A program made the position numbers and the translations under genes. This document shows, piece after piece, positions 47,246-58,230 of a DNA stretch of 64,000 nucleotides (positions are counted from its first letter, which is position 1; every line of letters starts with the position of its first letter). The notes below the pieces were generated by a model, which was given only the letters and a program-made list of their open reading frames with translations, did no database searches and was not told where the DNA came from. The DNA comes from Musa acuminata AAA Group (Eukaryota; Streptophyta; Magnoliopsida; Zingiberales; Musaceae): contig NC_088354.1 of the NCBI RefSeq assembly GCF_036884655.1, forward strand, positions 13,464,501 through 13,528,500, in the 5' to 3' direction.

Positions 47246-47279
47246 ACATCAGATATAAAGAAAATATACAAACTAGTCT

Positions 47280-47540
47280 AATCTAATTTAGTCAGGGAGG
47301 AAGATGGAAGAGAAAGCAAATCCTCGATAGACATTTATGAGAACGCAAACTATAGGGTGCTGCTATGTCATCAAGTCGTGTGGAAACTAAATATAACCGA
47401 GAGGAGGATGTAAAGAACAGAAGGATTACTTGGTTAGAACTACAGGAGGAGGAATGACAGTGGGATCGGAGCCCTCTCCACGTCCATGGCATGTGCTCGA
47501 GTTCATGCTGACCACCTCTGTATGATGAATCTCTCCCTTT
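47280..47540 (-). promoter_or_regulatory. conserved 5' leader of the second F-box gene
   Basis: Counterpart of 25795-26040. It has a candidate donor AACCAA/GTAATCC near 47427 and, just before it, a short frame starting ATGGACGTGGAGAGGGC that ends at TAG a few bases from the donor. A second ATG frame (ATGCCATGG) is open across the donor. Confidence 0.55.
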
Positions 47541-48880
47541 GCTTTGTTAGATTCGTTGTCTAAAGAAGAGCAAAAGTGCCCTAAAAACAATAAGTTCCGA
47601 GTTATACAGAGTAAAGTTTGATACCATACACTTTAAGATTTGGTTTAGTGATGTGATTGTATTCAGAGCAATTTAAGGGTCAAAGCAATTTTATTCAAAA
47701 GCATAAATATCAAATGTCTTTTTCTCAAAATAAAACAAAAAAGTTCTATCGACGGAGTCAAGAAAGCTACAACTTGTTAGAAGTGCAACCTAGCGATCGA
47801 AAAGGTATTCTCCACCCATGTCAAGCACAAATATACACAATCAACACTATAAAAATACGTGAAGAATTACAACAAATCATGTGTCGGATGTCATTTAAAA
47901 GTCAAATCATATAACGGTCGCTATCACATGTTATTATGCTACACTTTCCTAAATAAAACAAAACGATCTTAACCTATAGGATAAGTTCTTTATTTTCCTA
48001 ATAATGGATAGAGAAAACTCTAAGATTACGTTCCTCCAAACAACAATAGAGAATACTTCTAATCATCATGTTTAATAATCCGCTAATCTTCAAAGAGAAT
48101 TATTTTATCAATACTGATTTGTCTATCTCTTGGTGGTGAAATAATATCTTCAACTATTATTATATATATGCATCGTATCTTCATCTTCAATCTCAATTAT
48201 GGCTTTGAAACTCTATAGCATACCATCAAATAAAAATCTTCAAAGTCATTAAATCAAATATAGGGTGGTGTCAAACCCCATGATAGGCTTCAACAATGGC
48301 TATGGGCATCACATCTCATATTTGAATCGAGTTCAAATCAAATTGATTAGGCCAAAAATTATGATTATACAACACTAAGTGAATAATTTATTCCATCCAA
48401 AAATTGATTAGGTAAAAAATCGAGTCCGACAATGGTCATCAATTCGATTATTTTTTAAATACAACAATAAGTGGATGCTATAACAATAATAATAATAAAC
48501 AAACATAAATCTCAATTATTTGAGATTGACTACATGCATCTTTTACTATCGTTGAGATTTATAAAAAATCTTATGTTTAGTTAATTTAAAAATATTTTAA
48601 TTATTATTTATATTTTATGTTAAAGTTTTTGAGTTTTCCTCTCTATTTTTACTCATATCGTAAGTGTTATTCATTTCACCTTCTAATTACAGTAAGTCTC
48701 CTAGGCATATATTCATAATATCTTAAATGATTCTTTCTCATCTTATCCTTTACTAAAGTAATATATAATTATATATAAATAAAAATATATTTTTTATCTT
48801 TTCTAATAACTTCATGCATAAACCTTAACATTCTTATCTCAACAATACTAAGTGAATAATTTATATAATTTATTACATAA
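47541..48880. other. unit spacer upstream of F-box copy 2
   Basis: AT-rich DNA, diverged from 53160-54550 of the next unit. No conserved gene; the 85-codon frame near 47657 lacks recognisable features. Confidence 0.4.
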
Positions 48881-50361
48881 AACTATAAAATATTAGTATG
48901 TACGTTAACACAATTCAACTAAAATGATGAGCAATTAAATTTAATCTAATGCAACATGAACTTCTAAAAATATTTGACATGCTTCAAATTAATTAAAGTC
49001 ATCTATAATAATCTATCAATAAAGAGGTATAAACTTTTATGAGATCTATTAATTAAGAGTCACATATCATCATTTAAAATTTAAGGTGATTTAATAACAT
49101 TATAAATTCTGAAATTTATGTCATGTATCTCAAATTTTTGTAAAAGATACCACTAAATAATATCCAAAATTTATAAAGAATTCAAGTTAATTTGATAACG
49201 TTGTAATTTCTAAAATTTATATCATGCATCCCAATTTTTTTGAAGATCTACCATTAAACAATATCTTAGATTCATAAAGAATTCAAGATAGTTTAATAAC
49301 ATTGTAAATTCTAAATTTTGCATCATGCATCTCAATTTTACATAAATCTACCACTAAATAATATCAAAACTTCACAAAAAATTCAAGGTAATTATTGAAA
49401 TGGTAAATTTTATTGTTTATTATTATGTGTCTATTTTTTGACAATATAATATTAAATAACATCTGAAAATCATATAAAAAATTTAAATTAATTTAATGGC
49501 ATAATAAATTCTAAAATTTAGATATGCATCTAAATATTTTTAAAAATATACTATTGAATAATATCCAAAATTCATAAAAACTAATGGATATAAATTAAAT
49601 ATTTTTATTTTAAATTAAAAAAATAACGGAGGGCTTACTGTTCTCCTCAATAGATGATTACTCCAAGTTCTCCCTCAATCCTTCTTGTTGTCAAACGCTT
49701 CCCGATCACTATTAGAATGAATAGGGAGAGTCCACCTCGGATAAATAGGAGAGAAGGAAGGATGTCATTTAAGCTAGAAACTCTAATTTTAAATATTTAT
49801 ATAATTCCATATTTTCCCATTCTATAAAGGAAATCATCTTAGTGGTTGAAAAATATATATTTTTATTTTAGAATAAATCTATTAAAAATAAATTATGCCC
49901 ATATGAGAAAGTGACAATCATGGAATTTCCAATTTAGAAAAATAAAAAATATAAAGAGGCTATTAAGTTCTAGTTTTCTATTAAATCAGCTATTATGGAA
50001 GTTCTCATAATATTTAAAAAAGGCTATAACGTTGGATAACTTCCTACTCAAAGCACTAGTGACCACATTCTTATTACTACAAAGATAATTGATATGAAGA
50101 TCATAATTTTTAGAAAATCCAACTATCTTTATTATTTCATATTCAATTTTCTTTATGCAAAGGTATATTTAATACTCTTCTGATATACAAAGATTTTAAA
50201 TATTGAGCCATAAAGATAGTGCCTCTAAATTTTATTTGGCCACCAACTTTAATTCATAATTATGATAGTTTCTTTTATGAGATTTTAAAGTCTAGATGCA
50301 TAATCTTCTATCCTCTCATTTTGTATTAAAACACACCTAAGTACACAAATTGAAATATCTC
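48880..50361 (-). mobile_element. Ty3/gypsy relic: LTR plus deleted pol
   Basis: LTR part about 48880-49950 with five degenerate repeats of about 100 bp (cores near 49104, 49202, 49304, 49400, 49503). Next to it, on the - strand, are pol scraps: VVTSALSRKLSNVIA (about 50020-50065, the VVADALSRK motif of Ty3) and LKSHKRNYHNYELKLVA (about 50225-50275, the RNase H segment usually LKxHExNYPTHDLELA). The order is right for a - strand Ty3 element; integrase has been deleted. Confidence 0.7.
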
Positions 50362-51050
50362 TATTGGATCTCGTACTTTGATAATGAAATAAATTAGTGA
50401 ACTTGAATGACTAATATTATGTTAAGCTAACTGATATAGTAGATACTATGTGGATAGTTAGCAAATTGGATGTCCCACTTGAGAATCAAACATCATGCTA
50501 TAAGATTGATATAATCAATTGACCACTTTACCGTAAGTCAACATGCTAGAAGATATGGTGATCTATTGGACAATTGATCAACATGTGGAAGGATTGGTTA
50601 ATATGTCGAAGGAATAATCGAGAACCGATTGAAGCCTTAGTCAAGTACTTAATTGTAATTGAGTTGCTATTGCACAAAAAATCGATTTACTAGACCGACA
50701 CAAGTATAGGTTGCAATGGATAGTCTATAAATTATTTTAGGTTCTTATTGGGCTGAAACAAGCTAGTTTTGGTCGGGAGAAATTGGTAGATGAAATTGTC
50801 AATTTGGTTTTGACTTTTTTACTGTGAGAAATCTTCTTATTCATATGTGGGGTATTATTGTTTGGAGAGTTTCTTCTCCATCTTACGAGACTCCCCGCAA
50901 ATATAAGCCAAATGTTGGTGCATTTGGCTACGACATATAGCTCGCCTTGAACAATAAGTCAGATGTATTCCAACTTGTTGTCATAGCAACTCACCATGAG
51001 AGAACGATATACTTTGTATTCTTATACTATGTGTAAACTAGTATGATTTG
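50362..51050 (+). repeat. diverged SIRE-like LTR fragment
   Basis: The start (GGATCTCGTACTTTGATAATG) is close to the start of the 55742 LTR (GAATCTCGTATTTTGATGATG). The remaining 650 bases show only general resemblance to such LTRs (TTATTGGGCTGAA words). It separates the second and third F-box units. Confidence 0.5.
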
Positions 51051-51059
51051 GGTCACGTT

Positions 51060-51260
51060 ATGTTCACCTTCAGACAATTCTCTCTTAATCCAGTTGGTAC
51101 TTCACTATGGCAGCAGTCTCGGTGAACGAAGTCATGGCTGAACTGAACTCCGTTCAGAGAAACTTGAGGATCGAAGTTTGAAGCTTAATTGATTGTGCTT
51201 GTGTTTCCAACATACTGCATTTTGGAGCTTCGTTACTAAAACTCCTGACTAAAAAGCTCA
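51060..51260 (-). other. conserved module of unknown function, copy C
   Basis: The - strand carries VSLNGVQFSHDFVH and HSEVPTGL, matching copies A and B. Upstream of it the frame contains stops, so this copy is at least partly degraded. Confidence 0.5.
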
Positions 51261-51459
51261 TCAATTTGCTTAAGCATACACAATACAACTACTAATTTAA
51301 ATTAAATTGAATATAAATTAAAAGAAAATTATTTGTAAATTAAGGGAAGAGGTTTTATCATCGATCTTTGTCTAAGAAATCCTTTGTCCATTAATCATTC
51401 TCAATCTATCTTTTGCTTCAAAAGAAATAAAAACCTTGTAAATATCTTGATGGTGTCAT

Positions 51460-52000
51460 GAGTACCATTGACTGATGAGTCAATATGGTTTATCCTCTAT
51501 CGAAAGTGTAAGCTCATTCAGGTACTTTTTTCTGATTGATGTGAGAGATTTGGTGAGGTGAAATCGCACGAGCAGCCTAGTTGGAAGCGGTTCTGTCTGT
51601 GCGGACCTAGTTCAGGGTGACCGGGTAGGTGATTTGGGATCTTCCTAGTTATAAGGTTTCCTCTCAAGGCTGGGTCATACGGGTGTCCCTAAGAGAGAGT
51701 TTGTCTCGTGGTTGCGTGGCTGCATCATGATAACAAGGTAGTCTCCTGACCGTCAGTGATTCTACATGATAGATTGATGCCAGGGGTTATCAACACCCCT
51801 TTGATGCTTAAATCGGTGAAGAAAGATGCTTAAATAAGTGAAGAAAAGAAGATAATAGTGTAAACTGTATGATAAATTTGTGTACAGAAGAGTTCCCCCC
51901 CCCCTCCCCCGTTAGTGTGAGCAGAAGGGTTCCTTTGTATATCTGAACCTTGGACCTTTTTACTGACTGACTTGGGATAAGAATAGATGAACCAATTGAT
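51460..52000. other. GC-richer insert of unknown origin with C run
   Basis: Compared with the other units this stretch is extra. It is less AT-rich than its surroundings and has a run of C at about 51896-51905. It could be part of an LTR, but no borders or target duplication were found. Confidence 0.35.
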
Positions 52001-52199
52001 CATTCTCTAATCTTGATAAAGTAGGATAATTATTGCTAATCATTGAAGCGGTGCACATCGAGACATAGGACTAGTGACCTAGGGCCTCAGCCTCCTAGAT
52101 AGCAAATTAGCTTACATGAGATATCTAAACCTTCATAACCAAATGAAGACTTTCTAATCTTTTCTACATTCTTTTGATCCTATAATTTTATATGATGAG

Positions 52200-52920
52200 A
52201 ATACAGTTTGATAGCTATTGAATGAGATGTGTCTAATTCCGATGGGACCCAGTTTCATGATTCAAGAATAGTATTTGATTATCTACGCTGTCCATTTTGA
52301 TCCAAGTTGTATTCTTGTTGTAGTCTTTCAAGGCATAACATAGGAGATGCATACTAACAACAAATCCCTATAAGATTCAACCAAATAGATTTGGTGGTAT
52401 GGTAAGCCAAAGAAATTCATGGGTGGTAGCACATCCAAAATCTTGATTGAAAACGGAACAACTTGGAAACACATTAGGTGTGCATGAAAGTAATCTAAAG
52501 CATAGAATATTAATGTGAAATCAGAGGATGATGCAATCAGGATTTGTCAGAGTTGATGACATGTAAAGGAATACATACTCATGTGGCGTGGCAGGTCCAA
52601 TCACACCCGAGTGAAGAGCTTATAAAAAGATGTTATAAGCTATCCCAGAAAAACAATCTATGAAGAGGAAGATCAAGAGGTTTGATCTTGAATGATATGT
52701 CCTCGTCAACTATGCTGTACAGGACGTAGTTAGAATATGTCAACCATGGAGTTATGCGCATGATTGGATCATACCATACCGTGGGATTGTGGTTTTTCAC
52801 TCACTACATGAGGTGATGGTTCGTATGCTTCAACACTGACTCTATAATATCGATCGAAATATACTTAGTTACGCCCTTGTCACTCCAAACTCTCTGCTCC
52901 TTCCTCTTCTACTTCTTATT
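52200..52920 (-). pseudogene. F-box/DUF295 pseudogene
   Basis: The - strand follows the F-box paralogs: an N-terminal part near 52830-52910 (YISIDIIESVLKH, lacking the NPKDAVRLS core), then FYALDYFHAHLMCFQVVPF and the MNFFGLPYH segment near 52410-52500, with internal deletions, stops and frameshifts. Its leader is at 52950-53110 and its downstream module is copy C. Clearly non-functional as a protein. Confidence 0.75.
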
Positions 52921-52949
52921 CCTTACATGTGTAGATCTGTTGTAAATTA

Positions 52950-53820
52950 TCCACACCACATGTTAGAAAAGGAAGATGAGAAAGAAAGCACAGACGGATT
53001 CAGAGTTCAGGGTTATCTTCCACAGACGTTAGTTACGAGTCATCAAGTGGATTGCAGACCTTTCCACGTCCATGACATATCCACAAGCTCATGTCTTCCG
53101 CCCAAGTGCTTGGAATCTCTCCTATGGCTTGTCCGACACTTTACTAAAAATAGGAACAAAGGTATCCTACAATTAAAGAAACTTTGAGTTATACAAGGAC
53201 TAGAGATTTGAGTCCATACACTTAATAGTTTTGGTCCAAGTTGAGGTTAGTGATAATATAGTTTCATCTAAGAGCATTTAAAAAGTCAAAGAAATTTTAT
53301 TCAAAACCTTAAATTTAAAATGTCCTTCCCAAAATAAATAAAAAAAATCAAGTAATATAGTACATTAACAATCTTGCTAAGTAAGAACAATCTCTAAATG
53401 TAAATCATCATTTTCAAATATATAAATAAAAAAGTATGGAAATTATAACATAACTAGCAAACAAATATCATCCAAAGTCAAATCATATAACATTTATTAT
53501 CACAAATATCATCCAAAGTCTTTAAATTCATTAAATCAGAATACAACAAGATGTCAAATCCATTATACCCCATGGCCTAAATCATGGTTGAACCAATCTG
53601 ATTTCAAGTCAAAATTACAGTAAAATAAGTCCAAATCAAACTAATAGGCTTAATATTGGCTTCAACTAGTTTAGAAACACTTAACACTAGCTCCAATAAA
53701 CTTGAACTAGCACAAAAATAGTTTAAACAAGTAATATTCGATCTAGAATTATCTTAAACTCACTGGAATTAGTCGAACCAATTTAATTTAGTTTAGCCAC
53801 ACAAGACTCTTGTGTGCCAT
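52950..53820. other. leader and spacer of the third F-box unit
   Basis: The first 160 bases correspond to the F-box leader (ATGGACGTGGAAAGGTC on the - strand near 53070). The rest is AT-rich spacer without supported genes. Confidence 0.45.
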
Positions 53821-53822
53821 AC

Positions 53823-54267
53823 TGTCACGGACTTAGCTGATTTTGCCTAAGTCATGCGGTACCCTTGCGTGTCCGTCCGCAAAGGTCAGCCTCCCCGAAG
53901 CCTCCCATTGTCCCTTAGGACCAACAAAGAGAGAACGGGTTAGAGAGAACGCCTCAATCGGGATCCACAAGCAAACATCTCTGAAATACACTTCATAGAC
54001 AATGCAAATTACAAACAGACTTTACAAGCTCTGAACAGTTGCACAACAAAGGGTAAAATGGTCCATTATAGATCGAGAATCTCTCACACGTGTCCACATG
54101 ATACAACCTTTATTTACAAGCCTAAAGAGGCCACCAACCCAACTAAAATGAGACTATTAAGCCTTCGACCATCCTCCTACATGCTGTACAAGACATGAAG
54201 ATACCAAAAGACACGGACATACATAAGCATTACATCAAACATCCTGTTTAGAAGTTTGTCCGTGACA
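53823..54267. mobile_element. solo LTR or TRIM-like element with perfect 10-bp terminal inverted repeats
   Basis: 445 bp, beginning TGTCACGGAC and ending GTCCGTGACA, flanked by ATAC on both sides (53819-53822 and 54268-54271). TG...CA ends and a short target duplication point to a solo LTR. No second copy in the window. Confidence 0.75.
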
Positions 54268-54549
54268 ATACGCCATAAGGTTCGAGCTTCTGGCTATACT
54301 AAACCTACTTTATTGATATGTTAAGATAGACTCGAGTCAAGTTGGATCTAATTCTCACTAGATTCTCACTAGGCTAGACTTGACTTATGTTGGGTGTGTT
54401 TCACTTTAGTCAATTATCACGACTCAAGCTAGATCGAATTTAAGTCAAACTCGAGCCCAAACTAAGCCAAGGCCAATCGGACTAGATCGGTAGCCTATAA
54501 ATCTAATTTTATTTTATCCAAAAAGAAGTAATAATTTATCTAATTTGAA

Positions 54550-55276
54550 ATATAAAATTATAAAACTTCAAAATATGTGTCATAACACAATTAAACTAGC
54601 ATTAATAAGTAATTAAATTTAATCTAATGCAACATGAACTTTAAAAATTATTTGACATGCTTCAAATAAATTCATAAACTTTTGAAATCTGTTAACTAAA
54701 AGTTTACTAATCATGATAAAAAATTCAAGGTGATTAAATAGCATTGTAAGTTCTAAAATTTACACCATGCATCTCAATTGATTTGGAAAATCTAACACTA
54801 AATAATATCCAAAATTCAGAAATAATTCATGGTAATTTTATAACATTGTAAATTCTAAAATTTACTTCTTACATCTCTATTTTTTTTAAAATATCCACCA
54901 TTAAATAATATCTAAAATACATAAAGAAATAATTGAGCACTTACTATTCTCCTAAGGCGATGATCAACACACTTCCTCCCTCGATCCTTGTCATAGCCGG
55001 AGTCTAGGGGGAATCTGCTTAGCATAAATAGGAAAGGAAGAAAGATACCATTGGCTTAAAGGTAAAAATCCTAATTTTCGCTCCATCTTTAATATTTAAT
55101 TAAAAAATTATGTCATTCTGTATTTGCTCATTCAATAATAGAAATAGTCTTAATGGATGAACAATAAATTTTTATTTTAGAATACACATATTAGGAATTC
55201 AAATATGCTTATATGGTAAAGTTCTAATTATGAAATTTTTATTTAGGAAATATAAAATAAAAATATGGTGATAACA
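54550..55276 (-). mobile_element. Ty3/gypsy LTR relic of the third F-box unit
   Basis: Ends GGTGATAACA at 55276, followed by TTCATCCCCCTTAAAA, whose - strand is a good polypurine tract (TTTTAAGGGGGATGAA). Two to three of the 100-bp repeats are visible (cores near 54746 and 54848). The internal Ty3 sequence continues to 55741 and again after 63790, interrupted by the MITE-like and SIRE-like insertions. Confidence 0.65.
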
Positions 55277-55386
55277 TTCATCCCCCTTAAAAAAAATTGA
55301 TCTCAAATATTTACCTTATGGAAAAAGATGTGGATTATATTCTTTATTCATGAGAATGTGCTATTTCCTTTGGCTATTCCAAATAA

Positions 55387-55625
55387 GAAGTCATATGATG
55401 CAATGGAGTTCCCACTGGACAATATGACATTATTAATTATTCATTAGACAATTAATATCATCCAAGGTTTGTCTAATGAATAATGTAATGAGTGTTTTTT
55501 TATTAACAAGAGTATTCATAAGACAATGAAATAGTTAACAGATTGTGTAATGAATAAATCTTGTTAATTGAATAATTCTTGTCTAATTAATCATGTCTAA
55601 TGGGAACTCCGCATCGTAGAACTCT
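55387..55625. mobile_element. MITE-like element with long inverted repeat ends
   Basis: GATGCAATGGAGTTCCCACT at 55397 pairs with AATGGGAACTCCGCATC at 55599-55615, and the following TGGACA with TGTCT. The inverted similarity extends a few bases further out. The interior is AT-rich and non-coding. A second partial right end lies at 55681-55710 (TGGGAACTCCGCATTGTAG). No clean target duplication was found, so the superfamily is open. Confidence 0.55.
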
Positions 55626-56599
55626 TTCCTAATGGTAGAATATAAAATAATCATCCTTTGCTTGTTGTAACTCTTGTTTTAAATGGGAACTCCGCATTGT
55701 AGAACTCTCATTCTTTAACTATGGTTTGTATATGTACATTATGTTGAATCTCGTATTTTGATGATGAAACTACTTGATATATGTTTATGATTTAATCTGC
55801 GTTTTGAGCGACGCAGGATGCTTTGATCAGGATGAGACAATTAAAGCAGGAACATCATGTTGTGCCGGAGGAACATGTCAGAAGATTGGACGTCGGGCCG
55901 GTGGATCGGTCGACGTATCGACAGAAGGCTTCGGGCCGTGGACTCGGGCATCGGGCCAAGAAGAGCGGTTATTGTGCCAAGGATATCGGAGTTGCGGAGT
56001 CAACTGGCCGATTGGGCAATAGGCCGCAGGAGAGGACGATGCGTCGAAGAATCAGATGAAGCGTCGAGGGACCAATGACATGCCGGACAACTTGGTTAAT
56101 TGCTTAGGATTAATTGTCTCGATCGAAGTTTTGTTTTAATTGTGCAGGATTAACTATGATAACGATGAAGACATAAAGCGAAACAAAGTATCGGAATCAA
56201 GCGCGATGGATTTGTTGCGAGTTCGAGAGTTCGACGGAAGTCCGAAGGTTCGTTGGGAGTTCGCGGAGCTCGCCGAGAAAGATCGGAGCTTGCCGAAGAA
56301 GCTCGTTGGAACTCGCTAAGAACAAATCATGAAGTCTAGGAGCTTGCCGGGAGTCCGCAGAATGGTTTCTGAGAGTTCATCGGAAGACCGCCGGAAGTTT
56401 GCCGGAAGCTCGCCAGAAGAAGTCTTGACTTGCGGACTTTGTAATAGCTTAGAAAATGTCTTTAAAATCATAGTTAGCACATTAATTAGGGTTAGGATTA
56501 GGTGTTAATCCTATAACCCAAGTAGGGGTCAATTAGGCCCAAGTTCGGACTGGTTTGGGCCAAGTTTGGAGCCAAACCAAGTGAGCTGAAATAGTGAAA

Positions 56600-56830
56600 G
56601 AGGTGGCACCGCCCCAGCCAAGAGGTAGCACCGCCCAGGCTATGTCTCCCAGCGAGACTGGGAGGTGTAACCGCCCCAGCCAGGAGGTGGCACCACCTGG
56701 GGCTCAGTCTTCGAGCAAGACTGGGCGGTGCAACCTCCCTGGCAGAGAGGTGGCACCGCTTGAGCTCGGTCTTCGAGCTCTGCCAGGCGGTGCAACCTCT
56801 CCAGTCAGGAGGTGCAACCGCCTGATCCCG
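56600..56830 (+). repeat. CG-rich reiterated motif in LTR
   Basis: Variants of GAGGTGGCACCGCC and GGCGGTGCAACC occur about nine times with alternating spacers containing CTTCGAGC. They are found again at 62297-62525 and, as GGCGGTACCACCGCCC-like forms, in the solo LTR at 43040-43190. Confidence 0.8.
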
Positions 56831-56881
56831 GAATTCCGGGATTTGATCGTTTTGAGCTCCAAATTTGAATTGGGTTGGGGC

Positions 56882-56890
56882 CTATAAATA
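56882..56890 (+). promoter_or_regulatory. LTR promoter TATA box
   Basis: TATAAATAC in the context GGGGCCTATAAATACCCCACC, the usual form of a plant core promoter; transcription should start about 30 bases on, near 56915. The same site occurs at 62579-62587 in the right LTR. Confidence 0.7.
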
Positions 56891-57239
56891 CCCCACCCAT
56901 TCAGCACTGAAAGAGCAAGAACTCAAGCCGAAATCTTGATCTTTTCAGTGGTTCTTAGAGCTCAAAACTGCTAGTTTTCCTCCTCCTTCTGTTCTTCAAG
57001 TTTGAGTTGTAAAGTGAGGAGAGAAAACATTTGTAAGGGTTGTCTCCTAAGCCCATCAAAAGGAGTGAATCTGTAAGAGGGTAGTTGGCCTTCGCCTATT
57101 GAAGGAAGGCTTCTAGTTGACGTTGGTGACCTCATCGGTGGAGGAAGCCAAAAGTGGAGTAGGTCAAGACTGACCGAACCACTCTAAATCTCTGGTTTGC
57201 GTTTATTTTGAGCACTTTATCATTACTGCAAACCTCCTA

Positions 57240-57590
57240 CTTAGCCTCTGCTCTCTGCGCTTTTACGAACGAATTCTGTGCAGTTTATGTTTACGTCTTG
57301 ATTTCATTTATAACTGCAAACTGTCTTCTGCACTTTTACGAACAAGGTTCTGTGCAGTTTACGTTTACGTCTTGATTTCATTTACAACTGCAAACTGTCT
57401 TCTGCGCTTTTACGAACAAGGTTCTGTGCAGTTTACGTTTACGTATTGATTCTGTTTATAACTGCAAACTGATTTCTGCGAACGAGTTTCTTTGCAGTTT
57501 ACGTTTACGTCTTGATTCTGTTTATAACTGCAAACTGATTTCTGCGAACAAGTTTATTTGCAGTTTACGTTTACGTCTTGATTCTGCTTA
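57240..57590 (+). repeat. 66-74-bp tandem array in the LTR
   Basis: Units of the type CTGTGCAGTTTACGTTTACG with AACTGCAAACTG recur five times, first with a 73-74-bp period and then with a 66-bp variant lacking GCTTTTA. The right LTR has one unit fewer, accounting for most of the 87-bp length difference between LTRs. Confidence 0.85.
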
Positions 57591-58052
57591 GACGTAAAAT
57601 TGTGTTTTAGACGTAAACTACTTTTGAACGTAAAACTACATTTAGACGTAAAACTGCGTTTAGACGTAAACTGCGTTTAGACGTAAAACTACGTTTAGAC
57701 GTAAAACTGCGTTTAGACGTAAACTGCGTTTAGACGTAAAACTACGTTTAGACGTAAAACTGTGTTTAGACGTAAAACTGCGTTTAGACGCAAACTGCAC
57801 TGCGCTCAGACGCAATCTGATCTTAGACGTAAACTACGCTCAGACACAAACTGTGCTTAAATGCAATCTGAGCTTAGACGTAAATCTGCGTTTAGACGCA
57901 AACTGCGCTTAGACGCAAAACTGCGCTTAGACGCAAACTGTGTTTAGACGCAAAATGCGCTTAGACGCAAAACTGCGCTTAGACGCAAACTGTGTTTAGA
58001 CGCAAACTGCGCTTAGACGCAATCTGCGCTTAGACGCAAACTGCACTTAGAT
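57587..58052 (+). repeat. 17-18-bp tandem array in the LTR
   Basis: About 26 variants of GTTTAGACGTAAACTGC, shifting along the array from GTAAA to GCAAA forms. The counterpart in the right LTR is 63211-63663. Confidence 0.85.
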
Positions 58053-58180
58053 ACAAACTGTGAATCAGCTTTTGCATCATAATAGTTTCTATCGAACGAA
58101 CGCAGCTTTCGGTTTTAATCGCTGTAAAATTTCCGCTGCACTAATTCACCCCCCCCCTCTTAGTGCTCTCGATCCTAACA

Positions 58181-58194
58181 ATTGGTATCAGAGC
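58181..58194 (+). promoter_or_regulatory. SIRE-like primer-binding site
   Basis: ATTGGTATCAGAGC immediately after the LTR, complementary to initiator Met-tRNA. Confidence 0.9.
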
Positions 58195-58230
58195 GGGGTA
58201 TTTCTCATTTCAGATTTACACCCGAGAGAA

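Larger units (their letters stand above)
55742..58180 (+). repeat. SIRE-like left LTR (2439 bp)
   Basis: Starts TGTTGAATCTCG, ends CGATCCTAACA. In order it has a GGC/GAAG-rich part (56200-56410), a block of GGTGCAACCGCC-type repeats (56600-56830), a probable TATA box (GGCCTATAAATACCCC, 56878-56893), then two tandem arrays and a C run before the end. Confidence 0.92.

Noticed and set aside
51549..51620. Possible tRNA-like segment in the GC-richer insert
   Set aside because: No cloverleaf with a proper T-arm could be drawn.
55774..56078. Open frames near the start of both SIRE-like LTRs and repeated at 61471-61775
   Set aside because: They exist identically in both LTRs, overlap each other in three frames and show no conserved domain; they are LTR sequence.
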